A stretch of DNA of 64,000 bases, taken from Botryobacter ruber (GTDB lineage: Bacteria > Bacteroidota > Bacteroidia > Cytophagales > Hymenobacteraceae). Under the pieces are notes generated by a model. The model saw only the letters and a program-made list of their open reading frames with translations. It was not told the origin of the DNA and searched no databases. The stretch lies in NCBI RefSeq assembly GCF_003347595.2, contig NZ_QCZK02000041.1, positions 124,001 to 188,000 on the forward strand, read 5' to 3'. Below are positions 44,301-52,149 of the stretch, piece by piece (within the stretch, counting starts at the first letter, position 1; every line of letters starts with the position of its first letter). Both the position numbers and the translations under genes were made by a program.

Positions 44301-47300
44301 TTCAGACAATCTGCTTCGGCCAGAAACCGGCTACCTTAACGGGCACGCAGCCTGAAGGCGGGAACGGCACTTATTCCTACCGCTGGGAAAGCAGCCTGAC
44401 CGAAGGCACCGGCTTTACGACTATTGATGGTGCTACAGAAGCCACTTACGCACCGCAGGCTTTGGAAAGAACGACCTGGTTCCGCCGCGTGGTGACTTCG
44501 GGTACCTGTACCGATGTATCGCCAGCCATCAAAGTAACCGTTACGCCGCTTGTTACTAAAAACACGATCGGCAGCAACCGCACCATCTGCGTGAACAGCC
44601 CTGCCGGTGAGTTGACCGGCAGCGAGCCGGAAGGCGGAAACGGCACCTATACTTATGTGTGGGAAAGCAGCACCAGCGGCACTGTAGAAAGCTTTACAGC
44701 GGCTGACGGTGACAATACAAAACAAAACTTCAACCCCGGCACCCTCGGCCAGACTACCTGGTTCCGCCGTGTGGTAAAATCAGGCACCTGCGATGTCAGC
44801 ATCAGCGAAGTGGTGAAAGTGACGGTAGTGACGCCGGTGGCAAACAATACCCTCACCAACAACCCGATTGTTTGTGGTGGCAACACGCCTGTAACCCTGG
44901 CAGGCACCCAGCCAACAGGCGGCGACGGCGACTATAAATTCCGCTGGGAAGTGAGTACCGATGGCGTTACCTATGCTGTTGCTCCGGGCGTGAATAATGC
45001 CGCTACCTACACCCCTTCTGAATACAACCAGATCCTGTGGTACAGAAGAGTGGTAACGGCCGGTCCGTGCGAGGCCAGTGTGAGCAATGCCGTTCAGGTG
45101 CTGCCGGATGTGAGCAACAACATCATCAGCAACGAAAAAACCATCTGCTTCGGCGATGGATTTGAAACACTTACCGGTACAGCCCCTAAAGGCGGCGACG
45201 GCAAGTACACTTACCTGTGGCTGAGCAGCAAAAGCGCGGAAGGCAACTTTACACCTGCCGCAGGCGACAACACGCAGCCCGACTACACCGCACCTGCCCC
45301 ACTGACCGAAACCACCTGGTTCCGACGCGTGGTAACCTCCGGTCCGTGTGGCGAGAGCCGAAGCAACAGCATCAAAATAACCGTGCAGCCTGCTATCGCC
45401 AGCAATACCCTTTCCGCGGAAGAGCTTACGGTTTGTGCCGGAAGCGCGCCTGCCAGCCTGAAAGGTGCACAGCCAACAGGCGGCAACAACACCTATACCT
45501 ACGTGTGGGAAAGCAGCACCGACGGCGTGAACTTCGCGCAGGCAGAAGGAACAGCCACAGGCATAAACTACCAGCCGGCCAAGCTGGATAAAACCACCTG
45601 GTTCCGCCGAAACGTTTATTCCGGCCAGTGTGCTTCTGTGTCAGAGGTCATCAAAATAACAGTGAATCCAGTTATCACCAGCAACGTGGTTGCCGGTGAC
45701 CAGGAAATCTGTACCGGTACGGTTCCGGCTAAACTGACAGGCACGCAGCCTGCCGGCAGCGTGGGTAACTTTACTTACCAGTGGCAGTCTTCTGCATCAG
45801 GTAAAAACGGTCCGTTCACCAACATCGCCAATGCCACCCAGGCCGATTACGCTCCGGCTGGTTTAACCACCACCACCTGGTACCGCCGCGTAGTGACTTC
45901 AGGCGCCTGCGTTGATTTTTCGAATGTGGTAGCGGTAACCGTGTCACCGGTGATAGCCCGGAACACGATTGCCCTGGCACAGGAAATTTACAAAGGGCAG
46001 ACACCTGCGGCCCTGACAGGCTCCAGCCCGATTGGCGGCAACAATACCTACGCCTACCTGTGGGAAAGCAGTACAGAAGGCGCTGACAAAGGCTTCGCAC
46101 CGGCAGCAGGTGTGAATAACGAACAGCATTACGCGCCAGGCGCCCTGCAGCAGAACACCTGGTACAGACGCCGCGTGATTTCGGGCGGCTGCGAAAACAC
46201 CTCAGCAGCCATTGCCATTACAGTTATTCCGGATATCGTGAACAACACGATACAGGCGGGCCAGAGCATCTGCTACGGCAACAAACCGGCTCCGCTTACC
46301 GGCACACAACCGGCAGGAGGCGAAGGCAAGTATGTGTACCTGTGGCAGTCCAGCACCAAAGGAGCAGCAGAGGGTTTCATGACTGCAGCAGGACAGAATA
46401 ACGGGCAAAATTACAGCCCCGCTGCCCTTACGCAAAGTACCTGGTTCCGTCGGGTTGTGGTTTCCGGTCCGTTTAAAGATACCAGCGAGGTAGTACTGAT
46501 TAAAGTGAACCCGGCGATGGCCAATAACACGGTCTCTACGAACCAGACGATCTGCTTCGGAACAGCCGCGGCCCAACTTACCGGTTCCAAACCGACAGGC
46601 GGAAGCGGTGCCTACACTTACCTGTGGGAAAGCAGCACCACCGGTCCTGACAAAGGCTTTACGTCTGCAGCAGGTACCAACTCGCTTTCAGATTACACGC
46701 CGGTTAACTTAACCCAGACCACCTGGTACCGCCGCGTGGTAACGTCAGAGTCCTGCGACAGGCTGGTGAGCAATGTGGTGGCCGTCACCGTAAATCCGCT
46801 GCCTGCAGCGCCTGTGGTTGCTGATGTAACTATCTGCTACGGCAACAGGACGATCCTGAAAGCAACCGGAAGCGGCGGTAAGCTCCTGTGGTATACCAGC
46901 GCTACCGGAGGTACCCCTGTAACCGGAAGCGAATTTACAACGCCGGTGCTGACGCAGACTACTACCTTCTATGTGGAAGAAGTAGCCGCCTCCTGCCCTG
47001 GTCCGCGCAAAGCCGTAACCGTAACGGTGTCGCCGCAGTCAGCTTACGCAGGTGAGGATGTAACCATCATCAAAGGCAGAAGCACGACCCTGACCGCCAC
47101 CGGCGGCGTGAGCTACTCCTGGTCACCGGCAGCCGGACTGTACAACGCTGAAAGCGACAAGATCCTGGTAAAACCGGAAGTTACAACCACCTACACCGTC
47201 ACTGTGACCACCGCCGCTGGCTGTGTGTCAACCGACGAAGTTACCGTTACTGTGCTGCCGCTGGTGGATGTGCCGAATACCTTTACGCCAAACCGCGACG

Positions 47301-47524
47301 GCATCAACGATACCTGGGTGATCAAAAACCTGGACCTGTATCCGCAGTGCAAAGTGCAGGTGTTTAACCAGTGGGGCAACATGGTGTACAGCTCGCTTGG
47401 CTACAAAGCCCCGTGGGATGGCCGCCAGAACGGACAGGAATTGCCAATCGCTACTTACTACTATGTGATTCACCTGGGCAACAGTGAAAAGCCACTTTCA
47501 GGAAGTGTAACCATCGTGAAATAA
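41312..47524 (+). CDS. Giant repeat adhesin with T9SS type B sorting domain (gliding-motility-associated)
   Basis: 2070 residues. Signal peptide ends FAQQ (~residue 28). PKD-like domains follow (~35-560), then Ig-like modules with SITLTASGATAF and GGTWSG (~560-990), then nine tandem repeats of ~92 residues (~991-1830) reading like TICxG...GGNGTYTYxWESS...TTWFRRVVTSGxC...VTVxP. Then a further Ig-like unit, and the last ~90 residues (VPNTFTPNRDGINDTWVIKN to SGSVTIVK) are the type B sorting domain used by SprB-type proteins. Such adhesins are exported by T9SS and attach to the cell surface in gliding or adhesion; PorP/SprF follows directly. Confidence 0.93.
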   Translation: MNITFKGTFLFLFLVLLLMGTNNRAFAQQDCQQLPDASLANPKYNFTFCSFNTSTATFNMVVENKSTTKATNASYHIAWGDGTSSTLGKDFTTTTHTYRSTGLFNLVLTVTGEDGCTSTRTQEVFVGSNPGIGISREGNSSDCAPISYTFRFNSFENNSPYTTYRIKVDDGSPVITRTHQEMLANPYFDHTFNESSQDLPEGFTLEVLAINPCFTTRNAWTGIRISKGPIAKIGAASTIGCVNQPFKLKDNSTSGYDAFSNTSTHKRVWEITPATGWTITEGNATYPTPTIVFTQPGDYKIKLTVSPEDENSNCLSSSAEEEIHITTPPTAGFSLNQSPVNGCGPNTVTVRNTSEGENINFNWTVTKTDGSAATGWSFVNGTAGSKEPQFRFETPGSYIIGLTASNGCAPNSTVSDTVTIIGTPTVSLPAAPAPYCGPTTVAFTAENAAHKPVYNANFGTITGYKWEVKKISGQGEYSFETGNSSAANPGIRFTTAGNTESVFEVAVTATNECGETSPAATQRITILPIPVVSITAPKPAICIGESITLTASGATAFTWAAADGLSATTGNKVTVKPTKTTTYTVTGKNNETGCSTTAQFTVVVNPLPTVAISTSAPEICVGQGSATLTASGATTYTWAPATGLSATTGTSVTASPATTTTYTVTGFDAETGCSNTATVTVKVNPLPQVNAGEDMLVCDNPTPIKLNGSPAGGTWSGPHVSADGYFTPAGKGSFVVRYTYTNAAGCFNVDDLTVNVSEALVADAGADKEVCLNSGSFALAGNPVGGTWSGSQHVTKDGTFSPTVAGTYNLTYTYYTGTCSTTDQVQVTVKPLPAIPVVRATTICYGATATLTAENPAGTVVWFDKDGKELHRGTSFPTAALMATTKFYAETLGENGCSSPRTEVQVVVRPQTPAPMVDAVTLCGPGVATLNAQGTAETYNWYNAGGQLQFTGKTFKPEVANNTTFYAEGVIAGCAGPRTPVQVTVLPVLANNTIKEIQTICFGQKPATLTGTQPEGGNGTYSYRWESSLTEGTGFTTIDGATEATYAPQALERTTWFRRVVTSGTCTDVSPAIKVTVTPLVTKNTIGSNRTICVNSPAGELTGSEPEGGNGTYTYVWESSTSGTVESFTAADGDNTKQNFNPGTLGQTTWFRRVVKSGTCDVSISEVVKVTVVTPVANNTLTNNPIVCGGNTPVTLAGTQPTGGDGDYKFRWEVSTDGVTYAVAPGVNNAATYTPSEYNQILWYRRVVTAGPCEASVSNAVQVLPDVSNNIISNEKTICFGDGFETLTGTAPKGGDGKYTYLWLSSKSAEGNFTPAAGDNTQPDYTAPAPLTETTWFRRVVTSGPCGESRSNSIKITVQPAIASNTLSAEELTVCAGSAPASLKGAQPTGGNNTYTYVWESSTDGVNFAQAEGTATGINYQPAKLDKTTWFRRNVYSGQCASVSEVIKITVNPVITSNVVAGDQEICTGTVPAKLTGTQPAGSVGNFTYQWQSSASGKNGPFTNIANATQADYAPAGLTTTTWYRRVVTSGACVDFSNVVAVTVSPVIARNTIALAQEIYKGQTPAALTGSSPIGGNNTYAYLWESSTEGADKGFAPAAGVNNEQHYAPGALQQNTWYRRRVISGGCENTSAAIAITVIPDIVNNTIQAGQSICYGNKPAPLTGTQPAGGEGKYVYLWQSSTKGAAEGFMTAAGQNNGQNYSPAALTQSTWFRRVVVSGPFKDTSEVVLIKVNPAMANNTVSTNQTICFGTAAAQLTGSKPTGGSGAYTYLWESSTTGPDKGFTSAAGTNSLSDYTPVNLTQTTWYRRVVTSESCDRLVSNVVAVTVNPLPAAPVVADVTICYGNRTILKATGSGGKLLWYTSATGGTPVTGSEFTTPVLTQTTTFYVEEVAASCPGPRKAVTVTVSPQSAYAGEDVTIIKGRSTTLTATGGVSYSWSPAAGLYNAESDKILVKPEVTTTYTVTVTTAAGCVSTDEVTVTVLPLVDVPNTFTPNRDGINDTWVIKNLDLYPQCKVQVFNQWGNMVYSSLGYKAPWDGRQNGQELPIATYYYVIHLGNSEKPLSGSVTIVK
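44282..46803 (+). repeat. Nine tandem ~92-residue repeats within the adhesin
   Basis: About nine in-frame units of roughly 275-280 bp, starting NNTIKEIQTICFGQ and ending at VTVNPLPA. Identity between units is partial, so they are old duplications and not recent slippage. Units differ mainly at the TICxG and the loop before TTWFRR. Confidence 0.85.
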
Positions 47525-47544
47525 GTAAGATTGATATTCAGAGC

Positions 47545-47584
47545 GCTTGTATGGATTTTACAAAGTCGAAAAGTCCATACAAGC
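47545..47584 (+). promoter_or_regulatory. Stable hairpin between adhesin and porP
   Basis: GCTTGTATGGATTTT and AAAAGTCCATACAAGC form ~15 pairs (one G-U in RNA) across a 9-base loop. No T tract follows, so it looks like an mRNA-stabilising or processing hairpin within an operon, or a weak attenuator. Confidence 0.6.
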
Positions 47585-47676
47585 CCTGAAACCACATAAA
47601 AATTTTCATTCCACGGAATTAATTATCAGAAAAAGTCATTATCAGGTAGTTCAACTATCTCCACAAAGTACAATCT

Positions 47677-48696
47677 ATGAATAAACTTTTAGCTGTAGTC
47701 ATAATGGTGGTAGCCGTGGCAGGCCAGGCACTTGCCCAACAGAAGCCACAGTTCACCCAATACACCTTAAACAATTACCTGCTGAACCCGGCACTTTCCG
47801 GCATCGAAGATTATGCCGATGTGAAGATTGGCGGACGCCACCAGTGGTCAGGCCTGGAAGGCGCCCCTGAAACGTACTACACCAGCATTCATATGCCGCT
47901 GGGCAAGGATATGTCGAATGTGTACAGAAGACGTAAAACCGCCCGTGCCAAGGAATCGACCACTAAAAGAACCAATGTGTACCGTCGTATCCGTCCGCAC
48001 CATGGTATAGGCGCCATCGCCATGACAACGCAGACTGGTATGCTAAAGCGCAGCAGCCTGGGTTTCAGCTACGCCTACCACCAGCCCCTCACCCGCACCC
48101 TACGCGTATCGGCAGGTGTATCCCCTGGCCTGATCCAGTACAACCTCGACCCAAGCGCTATCCGGGCTGCCGACATGAACGATCCGGCTTTGTATGATGG
48201 CCGGATAAACGAAACGAAATTCGACCTGACCATGGGCCTCTGGCTCTACTCGCAGGATTTTTATATTGGCGTGGCAGGCGCGCAGCTGGTGCCGAGCAAA
48301 CGCGAATTCATCACGTCAGTTACCTCGCCCGAAGATATCAGCGGCAAACTGCAGAAGCACTATTTTACCACAGCAGGTTACCGCGTGGTGGTAGCTCCCG
48401 GTTTAGCAGTTATTCCTTCGGTGATGGTAAAGATGGCGCAACCCAGCCCGGTGTCGGTTGATACAAACGTAAAGGTTGTTTATGCCGACCGGGTGTGGGG
48501 CGGAGCCTCGTACCGGCACAAAGATTCTTTTTCAGCGATGGCAGGCGTCAGCATAAGCCCGTTGCTGGATGTGTCCTATGCCTACGACCTCAGCACTTCG
48601 CCGCTGGGCATCGCCAACTCAGGCAGCCATGAAGTGGTGGTTGGTTTTAAACTCCGAAATGTGGCGAAGGTTCACTGCCCGCAGTGGGCCTGGTAG
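47677..48696 (+). CDS. T9SS membrane protein of the PorP/SprF family
   Basis: 339 residues. Signal peptide ends ALAQQ (~residue 22), then QFTQYTLNNYLLNPALSGIEDYADVKIGGRHQWSGLEGAPETYY, the hallmark start of PorP/SprF. It is an outer-membrane barrel that works with type B-sorted adhesins to place them on the surface. It follows the giant adhesin by ~150 bases, the usual sprB-sprF order, so the pair is probably functional. The product ends with VHCPQWAW. Confidence 0.93.
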   Translation: MNKLLAVVIMVVAVAGQALAQQKPQFTQYTLNNYLLNPALSGIEDYADVKIGGRHQWSGLEGAPETYYTSIHMPLGKDMSNVYRRRKTARAKESTTKRTNVYRRIRPHHGIGAIAMTTQTGMLKRSSLGFSYAYHQPLTRTLRVSAGVSPGLIQYNLDPSAIRAADMNDPALYDGRINETKFDLTMGLWLYSQDFYIGVAGAQLVPSKREFITSVTSPEDISGKLQKHYFTTAGYRVVVAPGLAVIPSVMVKMAQPSPVSVDTNVKVVYADRVWGGASYRHKDSFSAMAGVSISPLLDVSYAYDLSTSPLGIANSGSHEVVVGFKLRNVAKVHCPQWAW

Positions 48697-48800
48697 AAGG
48701 AACGCTTATCAAAGCAGTAAATTCATGAATTTGAAATATACTTTTCATTTTGTAACAGTTCATGTAGTGCCCTCTAACCTACAGTTTCATTGTTAACCTA

Positions 48801-48935
48801 AGCGCTCCTCGGCCGCGCGGCCGCGTTTTCGCTTCCGTCGCTGTCTACATGAACCTGCCCTCGCTCCGCTGCGGGCTGCTGAGCAGAGCTCAGCACCGGA
48901 ACATGTAGAAGGCTCCTCCTGCGAAAACTGGAAAA
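48801..48935. repeat. GC-rich nested-stem element downstream of porP
   Basis: Arms: GTTTTCGC (48825) with GCGAAAAC (48921), CTACATG (48845) with CATGTAG (48902), and TGCTGAGC (48877) with GCTCAGCA (48888), nested in order. A GGCCGCGCGGCC palindrome lies at 48811-48822. It is far more GC-rich than its surroundings; possible structured RNA or repeat remnant. Confidence 0.5.
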
Positions 48936-49017
48936 TCTTTTCCTTCGAGCTTTAATAAGTTACCCTTGCTAGCTTTGAATGTCAAACAAAATATATTTTA
49001 ATTCACAAATTAATGTT

Positions 49018-49068
49018 AAAACGAAAAAGGGGAGCTACTCAAGCAGTAGGCTCCCTTTTTCGTTTTAT
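49018..49068. terminator. Strong bidirectional terminator
   Basis: AAAACGAAAAAGGGGAGC and GGCTCCCTTTTTCGTTTT arms with TACT/AGTA inner pairs. It lies 320 bp past porP and 130 bp past the small HMA gene on the other strand, so it may close a long 3' region. Confidence 0.88.
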
Positions 49069-49082
49069 TGACCTCCGGAATG

Positions 49083-49108
49083 TGCAGAGGCTGTGGTGGC
49101 AGGTGCTG
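49083..49108 (+). repeat. 28-bp dispersed repeat, copy 15
   Basis: TGCAGAGGCTGTGGTGGCAG, then GTGCTG; inverted partner of copy 16, 38 bp apart. Confidence 0.85.
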
Positions 49109-49145
49109 TAGCATAAAATCACGCTAAAACGTTGAAATTAATCTG

Positions 49146-49173
49146 CTGCTCCTGCCACCATTCCCGCTGCTGC
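49146..49173 (-). repeat. 28-bp dispersed repeat, copy 16
   Basis: CTGCTCC, TGCCACCATTCCCG, CTGCTGC on the plus strand; inverted against copy 15. Confidence 0.85.
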
Positions 49174-49198
49174 CCCTTAGCAGGCGCAGCGCAGCATT

Positions 49199-49411
49199 CT
49201 ACTGAATCTCCTCAGCTTTAAAGCCGGCTTTCTGCACCGTGCTTTGAATTTCCTGCGGCTCCAGCGAGTCGGTCGTTACCTCCAGCACTTTATTTGGATT
49301 GTCGGTATCTACTTTCCACTCCTTAACACCTTCCATTTTATTCAGATGAGGTGTTACAGCTCGTACACAGCTGCCGCAATTGATGGTTGTTTTAAATTTA
49401 TACGTCTTCAT
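49199..49411 (-). CDS. Small HMA-domain metallochaperone (CopZ-like)
   Basis: 70 residues from the ATG at 49411, though 49420 is also possible. A heavy-metal-associated ferredoxin-like fold: CxxC in INCGSCVRAVTPHL, KVLEVTTDSLE, and a C-terminal AGFKAEEIQ. It binds Cu(I) or similar and hands it to the ATPase. It lies downstream of the copA gene on the same strand, with a repeat between, so they may belong to one copper response; the substrate is inferred from the pairing. Confidence 0.86.
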   Translation of the reverse strand: MKTYKFKTTINCGSCVRAVTPHLNKMEGVKEWKVDTDNPNKVLEVTTDSLEPQEIQSTVQKAGFKAEEIQ

Positions 49412-49475
49412 ATTTAACATAATTAATTAACTATTAAAAATTCACTACATTATTAATTTGAACATTAGTATGAGG

Positions 49476-49566
49476 CTTGAAAATTTTCAACCCCACAAAA
49501 CTTTCTAACTCTTCACATTTCTACCTCTCTACCTCCTAAACTCCCAAACTTTCCAACTTCCCTACT
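49476..49566 (-). repeat. Composite repeat A, copy at the copA stop codon
   Basis: On the minus strand TAGGGAAGTTGGAAAG, the tract with GTTTGGGAG and GGTAGAGAGG, then GGGGTTGAAAA/TTTTCAAGCC. The copA stop codon is the first triplet of the repeat, as at pyrE. Confidence 0.82.
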
Positions 49567-51790
49567 TGTTTTTCAGGCGCAGGCTGTTGCCTACTACCGA
49601 TACGGAACTCAAAGCCATGGCAGCGCCTGCGATCATCGGGTTGAGTAAAAAGCCCGTGAAGGGATACAGCAGTCCGGCTGCCACCGGGATACAGATCACG
49701 TTGTAGAAGAAGGCCCAGAACAGGTTCTGCCGGATGGTCTGCACTGTGGCCCGCGACAGCTTAACGGCTGCTGCTACCTGGCGCAGGTCGGAACGCATCA
49801 GCGTGATGCCCGCCACATCCATGGCTACATCGGTACCGTGCCCCATGGCGATGCTTACATCGGCGGTTGCCAGGGCCTGCGCATCGTTTATACCGTCACC
49901 CACCATGGCCACTGTTTTGCCTGCTGCCTGCAGTTTTTTCACGAAATCAGCCTTGTCCTGCGGGAGCATCTCGGCCTGGTAATGCGCCACTCCTACTTGT
50001 CCGGCTACGGCAGCTGCGGTCTGGGCGTTGTCGCCGGTGAGCATGTACACCTCCAGTCCCGCTTCCGTCAGCGCATGCACACCTTCTGCCGCACCTGGTT
50101 TTACGGGGTCGCTAACTGCAAAAACAGCGATGGCTTCTGCATGATTGCTGAAGAAGATGGCAGTTTTGGCCTCCTGCTGCAGCCTGGTTGCCGCCTGCTG
50201 CAATGTTGGCGATACCTGTACCCCCTCCTGGCGGAGCAGTTTCTCGTTCCCGGCCAGGTAGCGGGTGCCGTTAAACTCAGCTTCGATACCCAAACCGGTG
50301 ATGCTGCTGAAGGTAAGCGGATGCAAAGTTTTTTTCCCGGCTTCTTTGTAGAATGTGTACACTGCCTGCGCAATCGGGTGCTCCGACTGGGCCTCCATCG
50401 AATAAAAAATCTGCTCCAGCGCTTCCTTGTTCGTCACATCCTCCGACCAGACCACATCGGTTACAGCCGGTTTGCCCGTGGTGATGGTGCCTGTTTTGTC
50501 CAGCAGCACCGCATTTACCCGGTGTGCCCGCTCCAGGCTCTCGGCATCTTTTATCAGGATGCCTTTTTCAGCGCCACGACCTACGCCTACCATAATGGCT
50601 GTTGGCGTAGCCAGTCCCAGCGCACAGGGACAGGCAATTACGAGCACCGAGATCATAGAGATAAAGGCATGCGTCAGGTGCGCCTGTCCGCCCACTATAA
50701 ACCACACGGCAAAGGTCAGGAGGGCGATGCCCAGTACCACCGGCACAAAAATTCCGGCAATCTTATCCACGAGCCGCTGCACGGGCGCTTTGCTGCCCTG
50801 CGCTTCCTGCACCATCCGGATGATGTGGGCCAGCGTAGTTTCGCCGCCGGTTTTGCGGGCAATCAGCTGCAGGCTCCCCTTTTGGTTGATGGTGCCGGCA
50901 AACACCATATCGGCTACCTTTTTCTGCACCGGCAGCGGCTCTCCGCTCAGCATGCTTTCGTCTACGTACGAAGCACCGGCCACTACCTCGCCGTCTACCG
51001 GCACCCGGTCGCCTGGCAGCAGCACAACCCGGTCGCCTACGATTACTTCCTCCAGGCTGATTTCCGCTTCCGAATTGTTCCGGATCACCCGGACTGTTTT
51101 CGGCTGCAGCCCCATCAGCTTTTTAATAGCAGCGGAACTCCGGTCTTTGGCATTTTCCTCCAGGTACTTGCCCAGCAGAATAAACGCAATAATAACCGCC
51201 ACCGCCTCGTAGTACACATGCGGATCAAGGTTACGGCTCTGGAAAAAGTCCGGGTAAACCGTGTTAAACACACTGAAGATAAAGGCGATGCCCGTGCTCA
51301 GGGCCACCAGCGTATCCATGTTGGCCCGTTTGTGTTTGGCCTGTTGCCATGCCCCCACAAAAAAGCGTTGTCCTGCCCACAGGAGCACCGGCGTTGTGAG
51401 CGCCAGCATGGCCCAATTGCCCCACGTGAAGGTATCATGAAAAAACATGCCGATAACAAACACCGGAAAGGCCAGCACGGCCGCTACAATCGTTTTAAAC
51501 TTCAGCTGCGCCAGCGCCGCCTCCTGCCTTTCCTCCAGTTCTTCGGCCGTTTGCTGCTCCACCAGCATGTCGAACCCGATCTCCTTTACCGTATCGCGCA
51601 GTTGCTCCTGGTTTACCACCTCCGGGTCGAAGGCAACCTGTACGGTTTTGGCAGCAAAATTTACGTTGGCCTCTTCTACTCCCGGCGTGGCACTCAGCAT
51701 ACTTTCTATACTTGCAGCACAGGAAGCACAAGTCATTCCTTCTACCGGGTAAGTTTTTTTTTGATATTTAGTTTCTGCTACTGTTTCCAT
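49562..51790 (-). CDS. copA: Copper-translocating P-type ATPase
   Basis: 742 residues. One N-terminal HMA domain with [10 protein letters not shown] (Cys21, Cys24); ~8 membrane helices; the metal-selective CPC in [15 protein letters not shown], phosphorylated Asp in [22 protein letters not shown], and [10 protein letters not shown]. It pumps Cu(I) (or Ag(I)) out of the cytosol with ATP. CPC and the neighbouring chaperone point to copper. A -7 box (TATCTTTG, 51813-51820) sits upstream. Its stop codon opens a composite repeat. Confidence 0.95.
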   Translation of the reverse strand: METVAETKYQKKTYPVEGMTCASCAASIESMLSATPGVEEANVNFAAKTVQVAFDPEVVNQEQLRDTVKEIGFDMLVEQQTAEELEERQEAALAQLKFKTIVAAVLAFPVFVIGMFFHDTFTWGNWAMLALTTPVLLWAGQRFFVGAWQQAKHKRANMDTLVALSTGIAFIFSVFNTVYPDFFQSRNLDPHVYYEAVAVIIAFILLGKYLEENAKDRSSAAIKKLMGLQPKTVRVIRNNSEAEISLEEVIVGDRVVLLPGDRVPVDGEVVAGASYVDESMLSGEPLPVQKKVADMVFAGTINQKGSLQLIARKTGGETTLAHIIRMVQEAQGSKAPVQRLVDKIAGIFVPVVLGIALLTFAVWFIVGGQAHLTHAFISMISVLVIACPCALGLATPTAIMVGVGRGAEKGILIKDAESLERAHRVNAVLLDKTGTITTGKPAVTDVVWSEDVTNKEALEQIFYSMEAQSEHPIAQAVYTFYKEAGKKTLHPLTFSSITGLGIEAEFNGTRYLAGNEKLLRQEGVQVSPTLQQAATRLQQEAKTAIFFSNHAEAIAVFAVSDPVKPGAAEGVHALTEAGLEVYMLTGDNAQTAAAVAGQVGVAHYQAEMLPQDKADFVKKLQAAGKTVAMVGDGINDAQALATADVSIAMGHGTDVAMDVAGITLMRSDLRQVAAAVKLSRATVQTIRQNLFWAFFYNVICIPVAAGLLYPFTGFLLNPMIAGAAMALSSVSVVGNSLRLKNK

Positions 51791-52149
51791 TACTTAGCCT
51801 GTTAATATGTTACAAAGATACGTACATGCCCAGGCCAGGGCTTTACACATTTGTACCTATGATTTACAGATTTTTTATATAGCAGTTCTTTTTGTAAATT
51901 GAAGGTTCGCTTAACATAAATTTTTAAAATTCCAACAATATTTAATTATCAAAATATAAAACTTTTATCATCTAACATAAGTTATATGATATTATTCAAA
52001 TAATAAATAGGCAGATACTAACAAAAATAAAAGGAACTAAAACAACTGCCATAAACTTATAAAGGCAGGGGGTATTGCCTTCTTGTATTAAAAATAGACA
52101 TTAGGAGGTATGGATAACTGTTACATTGGCTCCCGAACTGCCTGTTTAG
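51791..52149. other. AT-rich divergent intergenic region, 359 bp
   Basis: Divergent promoters for copA and the PAS kinase are expected. The copA -7 box is visible; nothing firm was found for the kinase, and no repeat copy is present. Confidence 0.4.

Larger units (their letters stand above)
48697..49198. other. Intergenic region of 502 bp with a structured element and terminator
   Basis: No gene. It holds a GC-rich nested-stem element (48801-48935), the terminator at 49018 and repeat copies 15 and 16. Confidence 0.5.

Noticed and set aside
44282..46803. Regular tandem units considered as a CRISPR array
   Set aside because: Units are ~276 bp, in frame and partly diverged, with no short identical repeats and unique spacers; they are protein repeats. 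No cas genes are near.
49838..51805. 655-codon open frame on the plus strand opposite copA
   Set aside because: It is the antisense of a strongly conserved ATPase, has no domain or signal peptide, and its length follows from the codon bias of copA.
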